From: Fidelibacterota bacterium
GTDB taxonomy: Bacteria; Marinisomatota; Marinisomatia; SCGC-AAA003-L08; GCA-002719095
Length of the DNA stretch: 64,000 nt
NCBI GenBank assembly: GCA_002705575.1
Contig: PAHI01000023.1
Location: 28,684-92,683 of the forward strand
Direction: 5' to 3'
The notes under the pieces were generated by a model. It was not told the DNA's origin and made no database searches. It was given only the letters and a program-made list of their open reading frames with translations. Below, piece after piece: positions 1-8,997 of the stretch; position 1 is the first letter of the stretch, and each line of letters begins with the position of its first letter. The position numbers and the translations under genes were made by a program.

Positions 1-299
1 ACATAACTTTCAATTTTTTGATAATATTTTTTACCAAAAATGGATACAAAAAAACCTAAAATATAGAGTAGAACTAAAGTAAATAAAAAGCCAATGATAA
101 TATAAAAATAATCGATATAAACCTTTGGTATTTCAAACCTAATAAAGATTTCATATATCCATTTATAAGGCATAACTGAAGAGATTAAAAAGATTATTTT
201 ATAGACAATCCAGAATGTCAGAGTTGCAGGCAGTATAAACAAAAAGCCCTTTACTATATATTTCTTTTTTTTCTTATTATTTTCTTTCAAATCTTTCAT
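1..299 (-). CDS. DUF502 family membrane protein (N-terminal part, cut by window edge)
   Basis: About 99 residues can be read from the ATG at 299 to the left edge, with no stop. A lysine-rich start is followed by a hydrophobic segment with GFLFILPATLTFWIVYKIIF (about residues 18-37) and a second one with IIIGFLFTLVLLYILGFF (about 67-84). Two membrane helices in this spacing, with the LPATLTFW motif in the first, match the N-terminal half of DUF502 proteins, whose biochemical role is not established. The start overlaps the 3' end of mutL by 23 bases, so it is probably co-transcribed. The C-terminal part lies outside the window, so the family call rests on half of the protein. Confidence 0.7.
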   Translation of the reverse strand, partial: MKDLKENNKKKKKYIVKGFLFILPATLTFWIVYKIIFLISSVMPYKWIYEIFIRFEIPKVYIDYFYIIIGFLFTLVLLYILGFFVSIFGKKYYQKIESY

Positions 300-2034
300 C
301 TAGCTCATCTTCAGTTAAATTTATAATTATTGGTCTACCATGTGGGCAATAATATGGATTTTTTGTAAAGAACAATCTATTAACTAAATGCTTCATTTCT
401 TGACTTTCTAATTTCTCTCCTGCTTTAATAGCTGCTTTACATGCATATGTTGCACACATGTTATCAATGAAAGAACTTGAAATCTCATTATGTTTAATAT
501 ATAAATCTAATATTTCTCTAATTATTTCAAGCTCTTTACCAAAAGGAGTTTCAATTGGAGATGATTCTACTATAATTGTATTATTTCCAAACTCTCTTAT
601 TCTAAAACCTAATTTATTTAAATAAGGATAAAGCTCTACTATATGGCTATACTCTTCATCCTCAAATTCTAAATATTGTGGAAATAATAAAGTTTGTGAT
701 TCAAGGCCATTCTTGTCAACTCTATCTTTAGCCATTTCATATAAAATTCTCTCATGAGCAACGTGCTGATCTATTATTAAAAGACCTCCGTTTATTTCTG
801 TTAGTAAATATTTTAAATGAATTTGCCATATATCGTTAATATCATAATAAGTCTGAGAAAGCTCATTTTCAACAATTTCATCCATAGATTCTGGCTTTAT
901 TTTTTCATCTTCAAACTTTTGATAATTAACAAAATGTTTCTGAATATCATCGGGGATTTCCTTTAATAGCTGATCTCTAAAATCTAAATTATTTTGAATC
1001 TGGCTTTCATCTACTCTATCAAATTGGCTATAAAAGGAGGGAGATGCAACAACAATGTGTTTTATAGATTCAGAAATACTTCTTTTTATTATATGGTATA
1101 TATGTTGTTGATTCTTAAATCTAACCTCATTCTTATTAGGGTGGACATTAACATCTACAGAATCATAAGGCATAGAAATATTCAAAACACAAAAAGGATA
1201 CTCATTCCTTTTAATAGCAGATAAGTAAGGATTACGAATAGCTTTAGCGATAGAAGAATCTTTAATTAATCTTTTGTTTAAAAAAATAAATTGATTAACA
1301 TTTCTTTTTCTTAGCAAATCCATGTTGCCTGTAAATCCTTCTATTTTATAATCCTCTTTAAGATAATCTACTTTAATTATAGAATTGCTATATCTTTTCC
1401 CAAAAATATCAATAATTCTATTTTTAAGATTTGAAGCAGGAAGATTATATATTTCTCGATTATTATGAATATATTTAAATTGAATTGAAGGATAACAAAG
1501 AGCGTATGCCTTAACAACTCCTGTTATTTTATTTAATTCTTTACTTTCATTCTTAAGAAATTTCTTTCTTGCGGGCAAATTATAAAAAAGATTTTCTACT
1601 TTTACAGAAGTACCTTCAACTGAAGAGGCTTTTTTAAAAGACTTTATTTCTCCTCCATTGATTTTAATTTCAATAGCGCTCTTAGCAGATGTTTTTGATA
1701 CAGCAGAAAGCATAGAAACTGATGCAATACTTGGCAAAGCCTCACCTCTAAAGCCTAATGTCTTTATTCCATTTAAGTCTTTTTTTTCAAATATTTTACT
1801 TGTAGCATGCCTACTAAATGCTAACTTTAAATCATCTTTTAATATACCTAAACCGTCATCTTTTACAGTAATATTCTTTAATCCATAATCTTTTATAAAA
1901 ACATTAATTTTTCTTGATTTTGCATCAATAGAATTCTCTATTAACTCTTTTACTACAGAAGAAGGGCTCTCTATGATTTCTCCTGCTGCAATATTATTAA
2001 CTATATTAGATTTTAATTTTTTTATGTTCCCCAT
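277..2034 (-). CDS. mutL: DNA mismatch repair protein MutL (endonuclease type)
   Basis: MutL couples mismatch recognition by MutS to strand incision. From the ATG at 2034 the protein is 585 aa. The N-terminal GHKL ATPase has NNIAAGEI (13-20), ELIENSIDA (30-38, catalytic Glu30 and Asn34), DDGLGI (59-64) and GFRGEAL (94-100). The C-terminal domain carries DQHVAHERILYE (about 422-433), the DQHA(X)2E(X)4E metal-binding motif of nuclease-type MutL with Val for Ala, plus ACKAAIKA (about 531) and CPHGRP (about 563). It should therefore nick DNA itself, as expected for bacteria without MutH. An in-frame GTG at 2049 exists, but the ATG at 2034 sits one base after the ftcD stop and has a purine-rich AAGGGTG upstream, so it is preferred. 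Confidence 0.95.
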   Translation of the reverse strand: MGNIKKLKSNIVNNIAAGEIIESPSSVVKELIENSIDAKSRKINVFIKDYGLKNITVKDDGLGILKDDLKLAFSRHATSKIFEKKDLNGIKTLGFRGEALPSIASVSMLSAVSKTSAKSAIEIKINGGEIKSFKKASSVEGTSVKVENLFYNLPARKKFLKNESKELNKITGVVKAYALCYPSIQFKYIHNNREIYNLPASNLKNRIIDIFGKRYSNSIIKVDYLKEDYKIEGFTGNMDLLRKRNVNQFIFLNKRLIKDSSIAKAIRNPYLSAIKRNEYPFCVLNISMPYDSVDVNVHPNKNEVRFKNQQHIYHIIKRSISESIKHIVVASPSFYSQFDRVDESQIQNNLDFRDQLLKEIPDDIQKHFVNYQKFEDEKIKPESMDEIVENELSQTYYDINDIWQIHLKYLLTEINGGLLIIDQHVAHERILYEMAKDRVDKNGLESQTLLFPQYLEFEDEEYSHIVELYPYLNKLGFRIREFGNNTIIVESSPIETPFGKELEIIREILDLYIKHNEISSSFIDNMCATYACKAAIKAGEKLESQEMKHLVNRLFFTKNPYYCPHGRPIIINLTEDELDERFERK

Positions 2035-2035
2035 A

Positions 2036-3682
2036 TTATATAATAACACCCTTATCTAACTTGTAGAATAATTTTTTATTACTTTTTTTGATAGAATCTA
2101 TTTTTTTCTCTATTAATTTAACATATTCTTGATCATCAGATATTTCTTTTAAATTAATATTGATATTCATTAAAGCTCCATTTATAGATGAGCGAATCAT
2201 TTCTATACCTACTCCAAAATCACTTATACAGCTCATATTTATATCCTTAAAAACTTTTGACATTATTTTTAAAAGAGCATTACCTGCTATAAGCATACTC
2301 AAAGGAGGTTCAATAGCAACCTTATACGATTCCTGGATTCTTATTATCCTTTTATTTTTTTGCTCTTCATTTTTTCTAGGCAAAGAAAAAGCCTTCATTA
2401 CAAATGAAAAAGCATCTGCATCTTTTTGCACTAGATCTATAAAATCATTCCTTAGAAACTGAACCTTGTCTCCATTCTTTTGTAAGGCACTGCTATATTT
2501 TGAAAAATTAATAGCCATCGCAACTAAAGAGCAACTAAGCGCACCACTCAATGCACTAACACAGCCTCCTCCAGGAGTTGATTTTTTACGAGATAATTCA
2601 TCTAAAAAAAACCTCATTTTTTTATTAATAAAATTATCGCTTTCAATAACAGCATCTTCAATGATCATTTTACTACTATCAAATAAAGAAATGTCATTCA
2701 ATCCTAGAGAGTTTACAGCAGCTTGAATAATGTCTGACTCAGGAACAGCTATACTCTCATTTTGCTTTTTTAGAAAATATTTTCCAGAAGAAACTATGGC
2801 TTCTTTAGGTATAAGGCCAACAATTTCACTGCCTGTGACTCTTAGTCCTCTTTTATTAGCCTGCATTCTGATTTCCTCAAAAACCTCATGCATAGAAGTT
2901 GTTCTATAATTTGTTAAATTAACTGACACCTGAGCTCTTCCATACTCTTCTATATACCAACCTACAGCTTTTACATTTTTAAATTTGCCAGGCACTTTTA
3001 TTATATTATTATTTGAATCTCTTATAATTTTTCCATCAGAGTCTCTCTTTGCCCTTCCTTGCTCTCTTATGTCTAAAGCTATATCACTTGCTTTCTTTTT
3101 ATCTTTAGTGTTAAGGTTTACATTGTATGCAATTAAAAACTCTCTAGCTCCAACAGCTGTAACTCCTGCGCTTTTATTGATTTCAGATTCTCCAAAATCT
3201 GGACACCATCCCACTTCTTTTATTTTTTGACTCATTCCCTCATATTCTCCAGACCTTATATTAGCCAAATTTATTCTACTTTTGTTTGATGCAGATTTTT
3301 CATATAAAAAAACAGGAATACTAAGTTCTTTCGCAATTTTTTTGCCTAATTTCTTTGATAATTCGATACATTCTTCCATAGATATGTTTGATACAGGAAT
3401 TATAGGACATACATCTGTAGCACCCATCCTAAGATGCTCTCCTTTATGTTTGCTCATATCAATAAGCTCTGAAGCTCTTTTAATAGCATTAAAGGCTGCA
3501 AGAACTACTTCATTAGGTGTACCTGCAAAAGTAATAACAGTTCTATTTGTGTCATAACCCATATCTACATCTAATAATTTAACACCATCTATCAAATCTA
3601 TCTGTTTAGAGATTTTAGCAATGATACTTTGACGTCTTCCCTCGCTAAAATTAGGAACACACTCTACTATTTTTTTTGCCAT
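2036..3682 (-). CDS. ftcD: Glutamate formimidoyltransferase / formimidoyl-THF cyclodeaminase (bifunctional)
   Basis: This 548-aa protein has the full two-enzyme layout of FTCD. The formiminotransferase N- and C-subdomains come first (about 1-325, starting MAKKIVECVPNFSEGRRQ), and the cyclodeaminase domain follows (about 345-548, with KSTPGGGCVSALSGALS). The first half moves the formimino group from formimidoyl-glutamate, made in histidine breakdown, onto tetrahydrofolate. The second half releases ammonia to give 5,10-methenyl-THF. Length is close to the roughly 540-aa animal enzyme. It shares an operon with the folate-linked glycine cleavage genes gcvPA and gcvH, which fits a one-carbon role. 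No hut genes are visible in the window. Confidence 0.93.
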   Translation of the reverse strand: MAKKIVECVPNFSEGRRQSIIAKISKQIDLIDGVKLLDVDMGYDTNRTVITFAGTPNEVVLAAFNAIKRASELIDMSKHKGEHLRMGATDVCPIIPVSNISMEECIELSKKLGKKIAKELSIPVFLYEKSASNKSRINLANIRSGEYEGMSQKIKEVGWCPDFGESEINKSAGVTAVGAREFLIAYNVNLNTKDKKKASDIALDIREQGRAKRDSDGKIIRDSNNNIIKVPGKFKNVKAVGWYIEEYGRAQVSVNLTNYRTTSMHEVFEEIRMQANKRGLRVTGSEIVGLIPKEAIVSSGKYFLKKQNESIAVPESDIIQAAVNSLGLNDISLFDSSKMIIEDAVIESDNFINKKMRFFLDELSRKKSTPGGGCVSALSGALSCSLVAMAINFSKYSSALQKNGDKVQFLRNDFIDLVQKDADAFSFVMKAFSLPRKNEEQKNKRIIRIQESYKVAIEPPLSMLIAGNALLKIMSKVFKDINMSCISDFGVGIEMIRSSINGALMNININLKEISDDQEYVKLIEKKIDSIKKSNKKLFYKLDKGVII

Positions 3683-3700
3683 TCAAAAATCCTTAATCTT

Positions 3701-3823
3701 TTAATCAAAAATTGTATTTAACTTGTAATAAATAAAACAAACTAAAATTAATAACAATATATTTATTATTATAGGCAACAATGTAACTTTTGTTTTTTTT
3801 CTATTTTTAAAAATTTGCATCAT
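3701..3823 (-). CDS. Small single-span membrane peptide (40 aa), unknown function
   Basis: The reading frame runs from ATG at 3823 to TAA at 3701. It begins with a basic segment (MMQIFKNRKKTK), continues with one hydrophobic helix (about residues 13-33, LLPIIINILLLILVCFIYY) and ends KLNTIFD. Its ATG overlaps the xerD stop in an ATGA arrangement, as do efp/accB and gcvPA/GGGP synthase in this operon, which argues for translational coupling. It ends 18 bases before ftcD, filling what would otherwise be the only sizeable gap in the operon. Positive residues before the helix predict N-in topology. I do not recognise a family. A chance ORF is possible given the AT-rich sequence. Confidence 0.5.
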   Translation of the reverse strand: MMQIFKNRKKTKVTLLPIIINILLLILVCFIYYKLNTIFD

Positions 3824-4740
3824 GAGCGAGGATGGTATTTGCTATGAACTTTTTTTAGACTTTTTCTATCTAGATGAGTATAAATTTGAGTAGATGAAAT
3901 ATCTGAGTGTCCTAACATTTCTTGAACAACTCTTAGGCTAGCTCCACCTTCTATTAGATGGGTTGCAAAACTATGCCTAAATATATGAGGTGTGACATCC
4001 TTGTTTATTTGAGCTAATTTAGAATATTTTTTAACTATCTTCCAAAGTGACATTCTTGATATCTTGGTACCTCTATTATTTAAAAATAAAAAACCTAGAC
4101 TATCTCCTTTTTTTAAGAGCTTGGGCCGTACATCATTAAGATAATCTTTCAAACTTTGAAGCGCAACTTCACCAATTGGTACATATCTTTCTTTTTCACC
4201 TTTTCCTATAAATCTAAGAAACTCTTCATCTAGCATTAAATTTATAAGCTTTAAATTTATTAATTCACTTACTCTTAATCCGCAAGAATATAAAAGGTAC
4301 AACATAGCTCTATCTCTAAAACCTTGCTTTTTATCTAATTTTACGGATTCAATAATTTTGATTATTTCAATATAACTTAAGATAGATGGTATCTTTTTAG
4401 ATGTTTTTGGTTTATCCAAATAAATGGAGGGATCCCTGTTCGACATTCCTTGATCTAGAAGATACTGATGCAAGCCTCTAATAGAAGAAAAGTAGCGACT
4501 CAAGGTATTGCTTTTGTAATCTCTGTTTTTTCCATCACGACTTATATACTCATGCATAGATAATGACAAAAAAGACTTAATATGTTTCATAAATATTCTA
4601 TCTGGTGAATCTATCTTAAACCTTTGGTATAGATAATCAGAATATTTTTTTAAATCATAGTAGTACGAATTTACAGTATTTTCACTTAAGTTTCTTTCAT
4701 ACTTTAAAAAAAGTAGATATTTTTTTATAATTTGGTCCAT
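3820..4740 (-). CDS. xerD: Site-specific tyrosine recombinase XerD/XerC
   Basis: This 306-aa protein resolves chromosome dimers at dif in the Xer system. The N-terminal SAM-like DNA-binding domain covers about 1-110. The catalytic residues are visible in the C-terminal domain: Arg156 (GLRVSEL), a lysine in the GKGEKER turn (about 180-186), His252 and Arg255 (HIFRHSFATHL), His278 (LGHSD) and the nucleophile Tyr287 (TQIYTHLD). The end, VHSKYHPRS, resembles XerD more than XerC, but the two paralogues are hard to separate by eye. It lies in a housekeeping operon with no att site or mobile-element genes nearby, so an integrase role is unlikely. Confidence 0.9.
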   Translation of the reverse strand: MDQIIKKYLLFLKYERNLSENTVNSYYYDLKKYSDYLYQRFKIDSPDRIFMKHIKSFLSLSMHEYISRDGKNRDYKSNTLSRYFSSIRGLHQYLLDQGMSNRDPSIYLDKPKTSKKIPSILSYIEIIKIIESVKLDKKQGFRDRAMLYLLYSCGLRVSELINLKLINLMLDEEFLRFIGKGEKERYVPIGEVALQSLKDYLNDVRPKLLKKGDSLGFLFLNNRGTKISRMSLWKIVKKYSKLAQINKDVTPHIFRHSFATHLIEGGASLRVVQEMLGHSDISSTQIYTHLDRKSLKKVHSKYHPRS

Positions 4741-4754
4741 AATTAGTAATTAAG

Positions 4755-5462
4755 CTAACAACTATTTTCAATCATTGTTCCCGTGACAACAAAATCTGCG
4801 CCAGACTTTAAAAGCTGTTTAACATCTGATTTATTTTTAATTCCTCCACCCACAATTAATGGGATTTCAATATATTTTTTTAAACAAGATATTAGCTTAG
4901 AATCTACAATTTTACTTGAATTACTGCCAGACTCTATATATATAAATTTATGCCCCAAATACTGAGATGCTAACGCATGCGCAATAATTATATCATGATT
5001 ATCCATAGGCAAAGGATTCGTATTAGAGATAATTTCAACAGATGTTTTTTTTCCTCCATCTATTAAGATATAGCCTACAGGAATAACCTCAATATCCATA
5101 TCGTTTATTATTGGAGAAGCTATAACATGCTCTCCTATAAGATAATGAGGATTTCTACCACTAACAAGAGACAGAAACAGTATCGCATCAAAATTCTTAT
5201 TTATTTGACTTGAAGATGATATAAAACCAATGACAGGTAAATCAGTATTTTTTTTTATTAAATTCACCTTTTCATTACATTTAGAGTCCATAATTAGGCT
5301 ACCTCCAATAAAAACACAACAATAATCATTACTATTTATATATTCTATTTGCTTAATTATAGATGACTTAGGATTCTTTTTATCTGGGTCTATCAATCCA
5401 ATCTTGCCAGACTTTTTATTATTTAATATTTTTGATAATTGATTGTATACTTTTGATTTCAT
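4755..5462 (-). CDS. Geranylgeranylglyceryl phosphate synthase family protein (GGGPS/PcrB)
   Basis: The 235-aa TIM barrel starts with GLIDPDKKNP (about 22-31), then has FIGGSLIMD, a central FLSLVSGRNP with IGEHVIASP, and ends with IPLIVGGGIKNKSDV and GADFVVTGTMIEN. These are the phosphate- and prenyl-binding signatures of GGGPS. The family joins a polyprenyl diphosphate to sn-glycerol-1-phosphate, the first ether bond of archaeal-type lipids. Bacterial members occur in Bacteroidetes and relatives, and the heptaprenyl PcrB in Firmicutes. Prenyl chain length cannot be read here. It overlaps gcvPA by 4 bases. No glycerol-1-phosphate dehydrogenase or second prenyltransferase is present in the window. 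Confidence 0.88.
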   Translation of the reverse strand: MKSKVYNQLSKILNNKKSGKIGLIDPDKKNPKSSIIKQIEYINSNDYCCVFIGGSLIMDSKCNEKVNLIKKNTDLPVIGFISSSSQINKNFDAILFLSLVSGRNPHYLIGEHVIASPIINDMDIEVIPVGYILIDGGKKTSVEIISNTNPLPMDNHDIIIAHALASQYLGHKFIYIESGSNSSKIVDSKLISCLKKYIEIPLIVGGGIKNKSDVKQLLKSGADFVVTGTMIENSC

Positions 5463-6769
5463 TGTTTTTTTAAAAAAGAAACAAGTTGATCAATTTCATT
5501 TCTTGTCCTTTTTTCTGTAACGGCAATCAAAAACCTGTTTTTATTAGTATTTTTCAACTTAGAAAGAGAAATATTTTCATTTTTTGCATTTTCTATTATC
5601 TCGTCTACACTTCTTTTTGAATCAACTACAAACTCCTTAATAAAGTTATTTCCATATGGTATACTATATCCATTAATTTCACTAATAGCATTTGCTAAAT
5701 ACTGAGATTTACTAAATGAGATTTTTGCAATTTTTTGCAAACCCGCTTTGCCCAATAAAGACATATATATAGCCGCTCTCAAAGCTAGAAGGCTTTGATT
5801 GGTGCAAATGTTTGAACTAGCTTTATTTCTCCTTATATGCTGCTCTCTCGCTTGCAATGTTAACACGTAAGCATCTTTGCCATCTATATCATTTGTTTTA
5901 CCAACAATACGTCCAGGCATTTTCCTAACATAATCTTTTTTTGATGAAAGCAATCCCAAAAAAGGTCCTCCCATGCTCATATAAACTCCTAAAGACTGTC
6001 CTTCTCCGCAATATATATCGGCTCCACAACTTCCAGGAGAAGCTAAAACAGATAAAGAAAGTGGATCAGAGACTGCAATAAAAATCATTTTTTTAGGCAC
6101 TTTTTTAGACCATTTTTTCCAGTTTTCAATTAAACCATAATAATTAGGAGACTGAATAGCAATGCAAGCCACTTCTTCTAAATCATGTCTATTTTTAAAA
6201 CTATCTATATCGGTATAACCTTTGACAGATCCCAAAACATCTACATCTATAGATCTGTTTGACAAATATGTTTTAACAACCTCTAAGTAAGCTGGATTAA
6301 TTGCTGAGCTTAGCAAAACTTTTTTTCTTTGATTAATATTTAAAGCCATAGAGCAAGCTTCTGCTAAAGAAGAAGCTCCATCATACAAGGAGGCGTTCGA
6401 TACGCCTAGTCCTGACAATGCAGATATCATAGACTGAAATTCATATAAATACTGAAGAGTACCCTGGCTAACCTCTGCCTGATAAGGAGTATAAGATGTA
6501 TAAAACTCAGATCTCGAAGCTAAAAAATCTACAACGCTTGGTATGTAGTGGTCATAAACTCCTCCACCATTGAAACAAATCATATTTTTATTTTTAAGCC
6601 CAGAAACCTCAGATAAAAGCTCTTGTTCAGACAAAGGCCTGCCAATACCAATATCATCTTTAAATCTAACATCATAAGGTATTGCTTTTATTAATTCTTC
6701 GAATGATTGAACGCCAATAACATCTAGCATTTCTTTAATATCTTTATCAGTATTATATATATACTTCAT
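5459..6769 (-). CDS. gcvPA: Glycine dehydrogenase (decarboxylating) subunit 1
   Basis: At 436 aa this is the N-terminal half of the split P-protein of the glycine cleavage system, which decarboxylates glycine and passes the aminomethyl group to the lipoyl arm of GcvH. Family signatures include FNGGGVYDHYIPSVVDFL, TPYQAEVSQGTLQYLYEFQS and SLYDGASSLAEA. The PLP-binding lysine is expected on the partner GcvPB, which is not in this window. GcvT is also absent here. The gene directly follows gcvH and overlaps the GGGPS gene by 4 bases, so it belongs to the efp-to-mutL operon. Confidence 0.95.
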   Translation of the reverse strand: MKYIYNTDKDIKEMLDVIGVQSFEELIKAIPYDVRFKDDIGIGRPLSEQELLSEVSGLKNKNMICFNGGGVYDHYIPSVVDFLASRSEFYTSYTPYQAEVSQGTLQYLYEFQSMISALSGLGVSNASLYDGASSLAEACSMALNINQRKKVLLSSAINPAYLEVVKTYLSNRSIDVDVLGSVKGYTDIDSFKNRHDLEEVACIAIQSPNYYGLIENWKKWSKKVPKKMIFIAVSDPLSLSVLASPGSCGADIYCGEGQSLGVYMSMGGPFLGLLSSKKDYVRKMPGRIVGKTNDIDGKDAYVLTLQAREQHIRRNKASSNICTNQSLLALRAAIYMSLLGKAGLQKIAKISFSKSQYLANAISEINGYSIPYGNNFIKEFVVDSKRSVDEIIENAKNENISLSKLKNTNKNRFLIAVTEKRTRNEIDQLVSFLKKQ

Positions 6770-7144
6770 CTATGATATTACCTCCAAGTACTGTTCCTTA
6801 TTTAGAAGCTTATTTATACTTTCCTTATCTTTAATTTCCATCTTTATTATCCATCCATTATTATAAGGGTCGGAATTAATCAAGTCAGGCTCATTTTCAA
6901 GACTAGAATTAACCTCAATGACTAATCCATCAGCAGGACAGTATATATCCGCCACAGTTTTAACAGCTTCAATAGTGCCAACAGATTCACCCCGTTTAAA
7001 ACTGGTTCCTTTATCTGGAAATTCAATAAATATAATATCTCCTAATTCTGATTGAGCATAATCCGTTATACCTACAGTAATTTGATTGCCATCTAATAAA
7101 ACCCATTCATGATCTTTTGTATATTTAATATTATCAGGTAACAT
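6770..7144 (-). CDS. gcvH: Glycine cleavage system H protein
   Basis: A 124-aa lipoyl carrier protein that shuttles the aminomethyl intermediate between P-, T- and L-proteins. The start KYTKDHEWV and the lipoyl site IEAVKTVADIYCP are clear, with Lys62 the lipoylated residue. Length is normal for GcvH. It abuts gcvPA and overlaps the end of accC by 11 bases, joining a lipoyl carrier and the biotin carboxylase complex in one transcript. Confidence 0.96.
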   Translation of the reverse strand: MLPDNIKYTKDHEWVLLDGNQITVGITDYAQSELGDIIFIEFPDKGTSFKRGESVGTIEAVKTVADIYCPADGLVIEVNSSLENEPDLINSDPYNNGWIIKMEIKDKESINKLLNKEQYLEVIS

Positions 7145-8495
7145 AAGTATCCTCCTCTTTTTTTAAATGTTCTAAAAACTTTGTGCTGATTTTTCCACCT
7201 TTAAATTGATCATTATCTAATATTTTTAAGTGGTAAGGAATAATAGTTTTTATTCCTTCAATAACACATTCGGAAAGTGCTGATTTCATTTTCAATATAG
7301 CCTCTTTTCTATCTCTAGCATATACGATAATTTTAGCAATCATTGAGTCATAATTAGGAGGGATCACATATCCAGCATATATATGTGAATCTATTCTGAC
7401 CCCTAATCCTCCAGGGAAATGAAGACTTTTAATTTTACCGGGAGATGGCATAAAATTATTATCAGAATCTTCTGCAGTAATCCTGCATTCAATAGCATGA
7501 CCTTTTGATTTAGAACTAATTAAATCATCAGATATTTTCTCTCCTGAGTGTATAAGAATCTGCCCCTTTATTAAATCATAGGAATAAATCATCTCTGTCA
7601 CTGTATGCTCAACCTGTATTCTTGTATTCATTTCTATGAAGTAATATTCATTACCTGATACAAGAAACTCAACAGTACCAACACCTAAATAGCTACATTT
7701 TTTAGCTATTTTGATTGAATCTTCAAGCAATCTAACCTCTAGATTAGGATTAATAGAAACTGAAGGGGCTTCTTCAATTATTTTCTGATGATTCCTTTGA
7801 ACACTACAATCTCTTGTGCCTAAAGTACAAATGTTACCAAATTTATCAGCTAAAACCTGAACCTCAATATGTTTAGGAGAATTTAAAAATTTCTCCATAT
7901 AAATTCTATCATCCTTAAAAGAATTCAGTGCTTCTGTTTTAGCTATTTCAAAATTCTTCAATAAATCTGCTTGATGCTCTACAACTCTCATCCCCTTGCC
8001 TCCACCTCCAGAAACTGCTTTTAAGATAATAGGATACCCTATACTATCTGCTATATTTATAGCTTCATCAACATTAGCAATCGGGTTTTCAGTTCCAGGA
8101 ATAACTGGAACATTCAATGAGCTAGTCATTTTACGAGCCATAGATTTATTACCCATAAATTCAATTGTGTCAGGCTTTGGACCAATAAAACGAATACTAT
8201 GTTCTTCACATATCCTGCAAAACTCAGGATTTTCAGATAAAAAACCATAACCAGGGTGAATAGCGTCTGAATTAGTAAGCTCTGCTGCAGAAATAATTGC
8301 ACCAATATTTAAATAACTTTTTTTAGGCACTGCTGGACCTATACAAATTGCTTCATCGGCAAATCTGGTATGCAAAGATAATTCATCTGCTTCTGAATAC
8401 ACGGCTACAGTTTTTATTCCTAGCTCCTTGCAGGCCCTGATAACTCTTAAAGCAATCTCACCTCTATTGGCAATTAGAATTTTATCAAACATCAT
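7134..8495 (-). CDS. accC: Acetyl-CoA carboxylase, biotin carboxylase subunit
   Basis: A 453-aa ATP-grasp enzyme that carboxylates biotin on AccB, the first half-reaction of malonyl-CoA formation. Visible signatures are the N-terminal KILIANRGEIALRVIRACKE, the glycine-rich ATP loop KAVSGGGGKGMRVV, RDCSVQRNHQKIIEEAP, and the catalytic EMNTRIQVEHTVTE. Length matches E. coli AccC (449 aa). It overlaps accB by 11 bases and gcvH by 11. The carboxyltransferase subunits accA and accD are not in this window. Two adjacent ATGs (8495 and 8492) are possible starts. Confidence 0.97.
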   Translation of the reverse strand: MMFDKILIANRGEIALRVIRACKELGIKTVAVYSEADELSLHTRFADEAICIGPAVPKKSYLNIGAIISAAELTNSDAIHPGYGFLSENPEFCRICEEHSIRFIGPKPDTIEFMGNKSMARKMTSSLNVPVIPGTENPIANVDEAINIADSIGYPIILKAVSGGGGKGMRVVEHQADLLKNFEIAKTEALNSFKDDRIYMEKFLNSPKHIEVQVLADKFGNICTLGTRDCSVQRNHQKIIEEAPSVSINPNLEVRLLEDSIKIAKKCSYLGVGTVEFLVSGNEYYFIEMNTRIQVEHTVTEMIYSYDLIKGQILIHSGEKISDDLISSKSKGHAIECRITAEDSDNNFMPSPGKIKSLHFPGGLGVRIDSHIYAGYVIPPNYDSMIAKIIVYARDRKEAILKMKSALSECVIEGIKTIIPYHLKILDNDQFKGGKISTKFLEHLKKEEDTYVT

Positions 8496-8997
8496 CTAAT
8501 GTAATGTCAATTATAGGTTGACCAAACTCTACAGGACTTTCGTTATCAACTAAGATTTTTGTAACCAAGCCATCTTTATCAGCTTCTATTTCATTAAAAA
8601 TTTTCATAGCTTCAATAATACAAATTATTTGACCCTTTTTAATTTTATCACCCTCTTTGATGAAATTGGCCTCATCTGGCTTTGGAGATAAATAAACTGT
8701 CCCAACCAATGGGGCCTTTTGAATATACCCTTCTTTTTTCTCTTCTGAAATATTAATATTTTTTGAGATATCACTACTTTTAAGATTTAACTCTTCTTGT
8801 TTTTTTAAATCTAAATCAGATTGATCAAGAATACCTGAATCGGAATTACTCAAATCAGTTCTTCTATCTGAAAACTGTTCTTCTTTTTTAGTTAATTTTA
8901 TTTTATTAAAACCCCAGAAGGAAGAGACTTCTAAAGAGTTAATTTTAGAGGACTCTAGAATATTGATTAAAGATTTAATTTTATTTTTTATTTTCAT
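8485..8997 (-). CDS. accB: Acetyl-CoA carboxylase biotin carboxyl carrier protein
   Basis: A 170-aa biotin carrier. The N-terminal helix is followed by a low-complexity Ser/Asp/Glu/Lys-rich linker (about 35-90), then a biotinyl domain with IIEAMKIFNEIEAD, Lys132 being the biotinylated residue. Phe replaces the usual Leu after the AMK triplet, as in many FCB-type sequences. It overlaps efp by 4 bases (ATGA) and accC by 11, the usual efp-accB-accC order. Confidence 0.95.
   Translation of the reverse strand: MKIKNKIKSLINILESSKINSLEVSSFWGFNKIKLTKKEEQFSDRRTDLSNSDSGILDQSDLDLKKQEELNLKSSDISKNINISEEKKEGYIQKAPLVGTVYLSPKPDEANFIKEGDKIKKGQIICIIEAMKIFNEIEADKDGLVTKILVDNESPVEFGQPIIDITLDDV

Noticed and set aside
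2035..2049. GTG start for mutL giving 5 extra residues
   Set aside because: It would overlap ftcD, and the ATG at 2034 lies one base after that stop with a ribosome site.
3820..4740. XerD-like gene as a phage or island integrase
   Set aside because: It lies in a housekeeping operon with no tRNA, att repeat or phage genes nearby.
5463..7150. Glycine riboswitch for the gcv genes
   Set aside because: The genes abut upstream coding sequence with no leader to hold an aptamer.
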